Shown here piece by piece: positions 27,287 to 33,445 of a DNA stretch of 35,856 nucleotides (position 1 is the stretch's first letter; each line of letters opens with the position of its first letter). The position numbers and the translations under genes were made by a program. The DNA is from Planctomycetaceae bacterium (GTDB taxonomy: Bacteria > Planctomycetota > Phycisphaerae > Phycisphaerales > SM1A02), in contig NYSY01000105.1 of the NCBI GenBank assembly GCA_002683215.1, forward strand, positions 1-35,856, written 5' to 3'. The notes under the pieces are model-generated. The model searched no databases. It saw nothing but the letters and a program-made list of their open reading frames with translations, and was not told the DNA's origin.

Positions 27287-27297
27287 GCGACACATCG

Positions 27298-28794
27298 ATG
27301 CTCGACGCTCTTTCCGACCGATTCAACGCCGCGTTCCGAGGCCTCTCCGGACGCGGTCGGATCTCCGAAGCCAATGTTCGAGAAGCGATGCAGGAGGTCC
27401 GTACCGCGCTCCTCGAAGCGGACGTCCATCTCGACGTCGTGAAGTCGTTCTGCAAGGACGTCATCGACGATGCGGTCGGCGCCGAGGTGATCAAGAGCCT
27501 CAAGCCGGGCCAGCAGATGATCGAGATCGTCAATCAGCGGCTCGTGGATCTGATGGGCCCCGTCGATTCGCACCTGATGCTGGTGGAGCCGGGACCGACC
27601 GTCTTCATGATGTGCGGTCTTCAGGGCAGTGGAAAGACGACCACCTGCGGCAAGCTCGCGGCCCTGCTCAAGAAGCGGGGCAAGCGGGTCCTCGTCGTGG
27701 CCGCCGACCTGCAGCGCCCCGCGGCGGTCGAGCAGCTCCGGATCACCGTGGAGGGCGTCGAATCCTCGGCCCCGGGATCCGGTGAGGTCGCGTTCCACGG
27801 CGAACCGGAACAGTGCGCGGAATACGGCAAGGCGGTCGGTGCCGCGGTGGGCGTGTGCCGACGCGGCGTCGAACGCGGCCGCAAGGAGAAGTTCGACGCG
27901 GTGATCCTCGACACCGCCGGCCGACTCCACGTGAACGACGAACTCATGAAGGAGTTGGAGGCGGTCAACCGGACCCTCACGCCCCATCAGGTGCTGCTCA
28001 TCGTGGACGCGATGACCGGTCAGGACGCGGTGAACAGCGCCAAGGCGTTCCACGAGCGACTCGCGGTCGACGGCGTGATCCTCACCAAGTTCGATTCCGA
28101 CACCCGCGGTGGCGCGGCGATCTCGGTCAAGCATGTCACCGGTGCGCCGATCAAGTTCATCGGCATCGGCGAGAAGTTCGACGCGCTGGAGGAGTTCCAT
28201 CCGGAACGGATCGCGGGTCGGATCCTCGGCATGGGCGACGTGGTGAGTCTGGTCGAGAAGGCCCGTGACGAGGTCGACGAGGCGGAAGCCGAGAAGATGG
28301 CCGAGAAGCTCTCCAAGGGGCAGCTCGACATGAACGACTTCCTGAAGCAGATGCGGACGCTTCGGCGCATGGGACCGATGAAGCAGCTGCTCGGGATGCT
28401 CCCGGGGGTCGGGTCCGCCCTCAAGAACGTCGACATCGACGATGCGCAGTTCGATCGCCTCGAGGGCATGGTCAATTCGATGACCGCCACCGAACGGGAG
28501 GACGTGAAACTCCTCGGGAAGAACAAGAGCCGGAGCCGAAGGATCGCCAGGGGCAGCGGCACCCAGCCGGCCGAAGTCGGCCGCCTCGTGAAGCAGTTCG
28601 AGATGGTTCAGAAGATGACCCAGCAGGTCTCCGGGATGGGCATGAAGGGCAAGCTGAACGCCGCCCGCGAGATGGCGGGCTCAGGAGGGATGCCCGGCAT
28701 GGGTGGGATGCCGGGCCTCGGCGGCAAGGGCTCGACGAAGACGCTTGGTGTGAAATCGGGCTACAAGAAGCGGGCGAAGGGCAAGCGACGCTGA
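27298..28794 (+). CDS. ffh: Signal recognition particle protein Ffh (SRP54)
   Basis: Ffh binds signal sequences of nascent membrane proteins together with 4.5S RNA and delivers them to FtsY. The 498-residue protein starts MLDALSDRFNAAFRGLSGRG, the family's N domain. The GTPase domain has G1 CGLQGSGKTTTCGKLA, the DLQRPAAVEQL motif, G3 VILDTAGRLHVND and G4 LTKFDSDTRGGAAIS. The methionine-rich M domain follows (LKQMRTLRRMGPMKQLLGML and GMGGMPGLGG). An insertion after the 'AVEQL' motif (SSAPGSGEVAFHGEPEQCAE) is slightly longer than in E. coli. An upstream in-frame extension coding a proline run is not part of the family. The ATG lacks a Shine-Dalgarno. No 4.5S RNA gene was recognised nearby. Confidence 0.97.
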   Translation: MLDALSDRFNAAFRGLSGRGRISEANVREAMQEVRTALLEADVHLDVVKSFCKDVIDDAVGAEVIKSLKPGQQMIEIVNQRLVDLMGPVDSHLMLVEPGPTVFMMCGLQGSGKTTTCGKLAALLKKRGKRVLVVAADLQRPAAVEQLRITVEGVESSAPGSGEVAFHGEPEQCAEYGKAVGAAVGVCRRGVERGRKEKFDAVILDTAGRLHVNDELMKELEAVNRTLTPHQVLLIVDAMTGQDAVNSAKAFHERLAVDGVILTKFDSDTRGGAAISVKHVTGAPIKFIGIGEKFDALEEFHPERIAGRILGMGDVVSLVEKARDEVDEAEAEKMAEKLSKGQLDMNDFLKQMRTLRRMGPMKQLLGMLPGVGSALKNVDIDDAQFDRLEGMVNSMTATEREDVKLLGKNKSRSRRIARGSGTQPAEVGRLVKQFEMVQKMTQQVSGMGMKGKLNAAREMAGSGGMPGMGGMPGLGGKGSTKTLGVKSGYKKRAKGKRR

Positions 28795-28846
28795 TTCGCC
28801 GCTGCTTCGTCGCCGTCGACCCGCGGGAGCCACTCGAATCCATCGA

Positions 28847-30265
28847 TCAGCCGACCGGCAGTGGATCGACCGCCCGACCTTTTCGCCACGCCTCGATTCT
28901 CGGCATGACGACCTCCGCGAGGATGATCTTCACGCAGGCCGCCGCCGGCACCGCGAGCAGCATGCCGTAGATCCCTGCGAGCGTTCCACCCGCGAGCACC
29001 GCCACCACGATGGCCACTGGATTCAGGTTGGTGACCTTGCCCTGGATCAACGGCGTCAGCACCCAGTCGTCGAGGCTCTGGCCCACCATGTAGACCGCGG
29101 TGGGCCAGACGAGGATCCCCCACCAGACCATCCGTTCGGACTCCGGCAGCGAGAACTGGTCGACCGCGAGCAGCGTGACCGCGACCGGAACCCCGATCAC
29201 CGAAAGATAGGGAACGGCGCAGAACACGCCGACGAGCAGGCCGAGCGCGAGGGAATAAGGAACCCCGACGATGAGCCAGCCGATGGCGAAGATCGTGCCG
29301 AGGATCGCGCTGATCACGAGCCGGCCGCGAACGAAGCCCGCCACGGCGCGATCCATCTCCCGGATCAGGTGCCGCACGCGATCCCGGTTGTGATCGGGAA
29401 TGAAGTCCTCGCCGAAGTCCAGCACCCGCGGGTAGGCGGTGGCGAAGTAGAAGAAGTAGAACGGCACCAGAAACACCAGCAGGCCCAGTTCGATCGATCC
29501 CAGGACGAGCCCCCACACCTGCTTCGCACCGGCCCCGACGACCCCCAGGGCCGAAGCGCCGAACTTCTTCGCCCGATTTCGCTGTTCCATCTCCGCGATG
29601 TCTTCGCCGATGAGGCCTCCGGAAAGCTGGCGAGCCACCTCTTCGCGGACCATGGCTTCGATTCGCGCGTCCTCTGCCTGCGCCGCCGTCGATGCGTCAG
29701 CCTTGTCGAGCGCGGCAGGCGCCGCGTCGGCGGCGACGTTCGTGGGCCGGTCCGAGGCCGGCGGCGTGGCGGCGTCGTCCGTGGTCGCGTCGCCGAAAAC
29801 CCGGGCCGACCAGGGGATCTTCTCCTCCAACCACGAGATCCCGTCTTCCGCCTGGGTGCGTATCTCTTCGGGGAGAAGGGTCACGCCCTTGTCGAGGAGA
29901 TCCGCATACCGGCCGCTGCCGGCGCCGGAGATGAACGAACTCGTCTGGCCGATCACGAGGAACAGCGTGGGCACGACGACCGTCACCACGCCGAGCATGA
30001 ACAAGGCGAGGATCAAGGACACCGCGGCGGTCCTCGACCAGTGAAACCAGCGTTGCATTCGTTCGATGACCGGCTCGAAGAGGTACGCCAGCCCCAGCGC
30101 GATCAGGAGCGGCACCGTGATCGCGCTCATCGCGTACCCCAGCCAGAGGATCGCGAGCACCGTGGAGACGAGCAACACGTCCCGGATCGCCTGGATCTGC
30201 CAGATGTGGAGCTTCGAGGCGTCGACCGGTTTCTCGTCGGGCGTCGGGTTTGGATTCGATTCCAT
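28847..30265 (-). CDS. AI-2E family transporter
   Basis: The 472-residue membrane protein has a polar N-terminus and three helices (about 30-110, with VPLLIALGLAYLFEPVIERM). A large extracytoplasmic segment (about 115-230) includes a low-complexity Ala/Asp-rich part. Five further helices follow, with FLVPFYFFYFATAYPRVLDF, DRAVAGFVRGRLVISAILGT and LVGVFCAVPYLSVIGVPVAV, and the closing family motif LAGGTLAGIYGMLLAVPAAA. Members export small molecules (autoinducer-2 in TqsA) or act as Na+/H+ exchangers, so the substrate is open. The extracytoplasmic insertion is larger than in E. coli homologues. It starts nine bases after the Minf_1886-like gene and converges with ffh. Confidence 0.92.
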   Translation of the reverse strand: MESNPNPTPDEKPVDASKLHIWQIQAIRDVLLVSTVLAILWLGYAMSAITVPLLIALGLAYLFEPVIERMQRWFHWSRTAAVSLILALFMLGVVTVVVPTLFLVIGQTSSFISGAGSGRYADLLDKGVTLLPEEIRTQAEDGISWLEEKIPWSARVFGDATTDDAATPPASDRPTNVAADAAPAALDKADASTAAQAEDARIEAMVREEVARQLSGGLIGEDIAEMEQRNRAKKFGASALGVVGAGAKQVWGLVLGSIELGLLVFLVPFYFFYFATAYPRVLDFGEDFIPDHNRDRVRHLIREMDRAVAGFVRGRLVISAILGTIFAIGWLIVGVPYSLALGLLVGVFCAVPYLSVIGVPVAVTLLAVDQFSLPESERMVWWGILVWPTAVYMVGQSLDDWVLTPLIQGKVTNLNPVAIVVAVLAGGTLAGIYGMLLAVPAAACVKIILAEVVMPRIEAWRKGRAVDPLPVG

Positions 30266-30274
30266 CCGGGCAGC

Positions 30275-30733
30275 CTAGCCGCTGCTGCGATCCGAAGATC
30301 GCTCCTCCCGCCGGATCTCCAGGAGGCTCTTCTTGACCGCCGCCGGTTCGAAGACCGTGGCAAACGGGCGTACGCCGAAGAAATCCTCGAGCACGTCGTC
30401 GTCGGTGCGACTCATCATGCCCTGCTCGATCATCGCGAAGACGATGCGACCGAAGTCATCGGTTCGGGTGATGTTCCAGTGCCGAAGGACCGCTTCCGCC
30501 ATGAGGCCGTACTTCCGAATCGAATAGTCGAGCAGGCCGAGGCTCAGTTCGCGGCCGTCGACATGCCGGTCTTGAACCTCGTCCTCGTCGATCGGGCCCT
30601 CCGGCATCTCGCCGTGCAGGCTGCGGACGGTGTGGTCGAGCCCTTCTCGAACGAAAGCGAACGCCTCCATCGGGTAGGGCGCCGCCCCTTCCAGGGCCGC
30701 TCGGAGATCGGGTTCCTCGTTTGAATCGCTCAC
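30275..30733 (-). CDS. Minf_1886-like conserved protein
   Basis: The 152-residue soluble protein matches the pattern I know for the family of Methylacidiphilum Minf_1886: YPMEAFAFVREGLDHTVRSL, a HVDGRELSLGLLDYSIRKYG block, AEAVLRHWNITRTDDFGRIV and MSRTDDDVLEDFFGVRPFA. The function of the family is unknown; it is found chiefly in planctomycetes and verrucomicrobia, which supports the organism guess. The start is the GTG at 30733, overlapping the amidohydrolase stop as GTGA; residues read upstream of it are shadow. The C-terminal 15 residues are charged and disordered. Confidence 0.82.
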   Translation of the reverse strand: MSDSNEEPDLRAALEGAAPYPMEAFAFVREGLDHTVRSLHGEMPEGPIDEDEVQDRHVDGRELSLGLLDYSIRKYGLMAEAVLRHWNITRTDDFGRIVFAMIEQGMMSRTDDDVLEDFFGVRPFATVFEPAAVKKSLLEIRREERSSDRSSG

Positions 30734-32091
30734 GGGGTCATCGTATCCGACGAAGGCGTGGGGACGCGACGGGACGCTGGTCCGCCCGCGGCGATCCCGC
30801 GGTCGGGGCCGAGCAGCCACCGCGGCTTCGATCGCCCTTCGAAAAGCCCCTCGATCGGCCGCGCCGGATCGGTGGTGATCGCAAGCAGGCCGGCGACCGG
30901 CCCCGGATCAAGGGTGAAGGCGGCGGGATCGAGCCCCAGCCCCCTCGCACCCGCGGTCGTGGCCATCCGCATGAGGGCCGTCGGATCGACGTCGGTCGCC
31001 TCCGGCCGCAGCAGACGGATTTCGTCGAGGGTGCCGAGGCGTCCCGGCGTGTCGAGGCAGGGCATGCCGTCGGTTCCCAACGCGACTTCGACCCCCGCCT
31101 CCAGTAGTGATCGCCAGGGGTGGCCGACGCGGCCGGGACGTGGATGGCCGAGGAATCTCGAGGCGCGAGGGCAGAAGACGACGGTGATTCCCGCCCGCGC
31201 GAGTCCGTCGAATCGGCGGTGGCGCACCTCTTCGGGCTCCCCCGGCTCCGATGGGTAATTGAGATGCGCGACCAGCCAGCGGCCGGCGGGCGACGTTTCG
31301 AGCAGCTGGTCGATCGGGTGTCGACCGGAGACCGCGACCATTCCGGCATCGTCGGTGATGCCTCCGATCCGCCGGAGCAGATCAAGGAACGGCCCGGTTC
31401 CGCTGGTGGTGAACATCGCTTCCGCGGGGGTTTCCGCGAGATGGGTCGAAACCGGCCGACTGGTCTCGGTGGCGGCGGCGTAGACCGCGGGGCCGCAACT
31501 GTACGGTGCGTGCGGCTGGATTCCGATCCGGAATCCGGGGGATTCGAGCCGGCGGCCGAGGTCCGTGTCGAAACGCCGGATCGCCGAGACCGCCGCCACC
31601 TCGCGACGGCCGATCCCGAAGAACTCGATGAAGGCGGTCCCGGCGAGCCCGGATTCGGCAAGGGTCGCCGCCGCGATGAGTTCCCGGTCCCCGCTGATGT
31701 CACCGATCGCGGCGACCCCACCCGCGAGCGATGCGTCGACGCCCGCCCGGACCGCCTCCGCGATGTCATCCTGAGCGGTCGGCCGAAGGGTGCGGATTCG
31801 ATCGAGCCAGGCGTCGAAACCGGCGTCGCAGGGAACCGGCCCGATTCCGGTCAGATCGAGATGGGCGTGCGCATTGACCATCGCCGGGCAGACGATTTCG
31901 GTGGGAAGTTCGACGATCCGGTCCACGCTCGGGACCCCGATGGCCTCCGGCGTGTCGATGGCGACGATTCGGGCGTCCTCCAGCAGGATCGTCGCCGGCG
32001 CGGCCGCCCGGGACGCATCGATCGCGGCGGCCGCGCGGAGCAGAATCCGCCCTCTTCCGGGGATCGCGTCGCAGGGTTCAAGCGGTCTCAA
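30730..32091 (-). CDS. Amidohydrolase, nucleoside/guanine deaminase-like (ATZ/TRZ type)
   Basis: This metal-dependent hydrolase of about 453 residues has metal ligands in CPAMVNAHAHLDLTGIG (HxH, near 73), GIQPHAPYSCGPAVYAA, STHLAETPAEAMF (with the acid Glu) and VALGTDGMPCLDTPGRLGTL (Asp near 342). The opening ILLRAAAAIDASRAAAPATI and the closing segment (FTLDPGPVAGLLAITTD) form the usual beta-sandwich. The layout suits deaminases such as 5'-methylthioadenosine/S-adenosylhomocysteine, guanine or s-triazine hydrolases; the true substrate is unknown. The TTG at 32091 is chosen because AAAGGA lies about ten bases ahead and the homologous part begins soon after; longer starts would add about 49 basic residues without family character. 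It is coupled to the Minf_1886-like gene. Confidence 0.85.
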   Translation of the reverse strand: MRPLEPCDAIPGRGRILLRAAAAIDASRAAAPATILLEDARIVAIDTPEAIGVPSVDRIVELPTEIVCPAMVNAHAHLDLTGIGPVPCDAGFDAWLDRIRTLRPTAQDDIAEAVRAGVDASLAGGVAAIGDISGDRELIAAATLAESGLAGTAFIEFFGIGRREVAAVSAIRRFDTDLGRRLESPGFRIGIQPHAPYSCGPAVYAAATETSRPVSTHLAETPAEAMFTTSGTGPFLDLLRRIGGITDDAGMVAVSGRHPIDQLLETSPAGRWLVAHLNYPSEPGEPEEVRHRRFDGLARAGITVVFCPRASRFLGHPRPGRVGHPWRSLLEAGVEVALGTDGMPCLDTPGRLGTLDEIRLLRPEATDVDPTALMRMATTAGARGLGLDPAAFTLDPGPVAGLLAITTDPARPIEGLFEGRSKPRWLLGPDRGIAAGGPASRRVPTPSSDTMTP

Positions 32092-32231
32092 CGGTTCGGC
32101 CGATCCTTTCCAGTGACGGCGGGGCAGCGATCCGCCACTCGATCTACACTCTAGGAGACGGATGGTACGGTCGCCCGGTGACCGCCCCCCGTTCCTCTTT
32201 CGACTGCTCCGACCTCTCCGGAATTCCACCG

Positions 32232-33068
32232 ATGCCACGACGCCGCCTCCTGCTTCTCGCGCCCATCGCCCTCTCCGCCGTCGGCTGCGTGCCGCAGGAG
32301 AAGTACGACGATCTCCTGAACGCCTATCGCGCTGAAGAACGTGAGGGTGTCCAGTCGCAGGCGGAACTCGATGCGATGCGGCAGAACGAGTCCATGCTCC
32401 GCGGCCAGCTCCAGAAGGCGGTCACCGACCTCGACCGGGCGATGTCACAGCTCGAAGATCAGAACGGCGAGATCTCGCAGCTCCGCGGCGACTTCGAAGC
32501 GATGCTCGAGACGGTCAGCGGTCTGGACACCGGTCCCCTGCCGGCGGATCTGAACGCGGCCCTGGTGCGCCTCGCCTCGCAGAACGAGCTGCTGGAGTTC
32601 GACGAGCGAACCGGCATGCTCCGATTTTCGAGTGATCTGACGTTCGATCTCGGGTCGACGACGCTCAACCCCGCGGCGAAGCAGGCGATCGGCGCACTCG
32701 CCAACATCCTCGAGGGCGAGGATGCGCTGGCCTTCGAGATCCGGGTGGTCGGGCACACCGACAACATGCCGATCAGTCGACCCGAGACGAGGGCCAAGCA
32801 CCCCACCAACATGCATCTTTCGACCCACCGGGCGATTTCAGTGCGGGACGCGCTGGTCAAGGACGGCATCGCGGCCAACCGGGTCCAGGTGGCCGGTTAC
32901 GGCGAATTCCGACCGGTGGCCGAGAACGGCAAGCGTGGTTCCGCCAACAACCGCCGCGTCGAGATCTTCCTGACCCCGATGCCCGCGATCGTGGAGATCG
33001 TGGAGTCCACCGCCGTGGAGGTGGTCGAGTCCCCATCCACGCGGGTGGACGAGGAACCGTTGAAGTAG
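32232..33068 (+). CDS. OmpA/MotB-like peptidoglycan-binding lipoprotein
   Basis: The 278-residue protein begins with a lipoprotein signal, PRRRLLLLAPIALSAVGC (Cys near residue 19). A long coiled coil follows (about 25-105, YDDLLNAYRAEEREGVQSQA through SQLEDQNGEISQLRGDFEAM), then an OmpA-C domain (about 125-255) with FSSDLTFDLGSTTL, the peptidoglycan-contact region VVGHTDNMPISRPE, NMHLSTHRAISVRDALVK (fits Nx2LSx2RAx2V) and SANNRRVEIFL. The C-terminal 25 residues are Val/Glu-rich. The ATG at 32232 gives the signal; a GTG at 32178 would add 18 residues before it. It is divergent from the amidohydrolase with about 140 bases between starts, and a strong hairpin follows. Confidence 0.9.
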   Translation: MPRRRLLLLAPIALSAVGCVPQEKYDDLLNAYRAEEREGVQSQAELDAMRQNESMLRGQLQKAVTDLDRAMSQLEDQNGEISQLRGDFEAMLETVSGLDTGPLPADLNAALVRLASQNELLEFDERTGMLRFSSDLTFDLGSTTLNPAAKQAIGALANILEGEDALAFEIRVVGHTDNMPISRPETRAKHPTNMHLSTHRAISVRDALVKDGIAANRVQVAGYGEFRPVAENGKRGSANNRRVEIFLTPMPAIVEIVESTAVEVVESPSTRVDEEPLK

Positions 33069-33129
33069 CAGGGCACCCGCGGCTTCGAACCCGGCCCACC
33101 GGGATCGCCCCCGTTTCTTCCTGACAGAC

Positions 33130-33169
33130 CAGCACGCCGGCGTCGCCATCAGGCCACGCCGGCGTGCTG
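33130..33169 (+). terminator. Strong hairpin after the OmpA/MotB-like gene
   Basis: CAGCACGCCGGCGT (33130-33143) and ACGCCGGCGTGCTG (33156-33169) are perfectly complementary over 14 bases around a 12-base loop. It lies about 60 bases after the stop and is followed by ATGTTTGGAAAA, so the T-run is weak. It probably acts as a terminator or as a 3'-end stabiliser. Confidence 0.7.
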
Positions 33170-33445
33170 ATGTTTGGAAAATCGGAATGAACGCCTTGTC
33201 GTCCGGTAGGTCCCCTCCTACGCTTCGGACCGAAGACTCAGGGGTGTGGAATCACTGAACAAATGCAGAATTAGCCTTTTCGATGGGATTCAGACCCCCA
33301 TTGAGGCTAGATTGAACTCCGGACGCCCGATCCCCGCAGGCGATTTCTGCGCCCCTAGTCCAAGTACGACCCCGGTTTCGGGGTTTTCCCTCGCGTTCCT
33401 CCATTCCCGCACCATCGAGATTTCTCTCGAGGAGTAACAGACCCA
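33170..33445 (+). promoter_or_regulatory. Long AT-richer leader of the secreted repeat protein
   Basis: This is the main part of the only gene-free stretch above 300 bases (33069-33445). Possible elements are: TTGTCG (33196-33201) and TACGCT (33219-33224) spaced 17 bases, a weak promoter; the palindrome CTTCGG-A-CCGAAG (33223-33235), which overlaps that -10; and the small hairpin ACCCCG-GTTT-CGGGGT (33369-33384) followed by TTT, which could be an attenuator. The Shine-Dalgarno GAGGAG (33429-33434) lies 11 bases ahead of the ATG. A 63-codon open frame inside it shows no family character or codon bias and is not called. Confidence 0.3.

Noticed and set aside
27108-27297. A 4.5S/SRP RNA gene near ffh
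   Set aside because: The intergenic sequence lacks the conserved GGAA tetraloop hairpin with the symmetric and asymmetric loops expected of an SRP RNA.
32161-32350. Small open frame with AGGAG ahead of an ATG at 32161
   Set aside because: The ribosome site is good, but the frame overlaps the OmpA-like gene out of frame and its product is Arg/Pro-rich without family character. It could be a leader peptide but cannot be supported.
33246-33437. A 63-codon open frame ahead of the secreted repeat protein
   Set aside because: It shows no GC-rich third-position bias, no family resemblance and no Shine-Dalgarno. It is more likely leader sequence.
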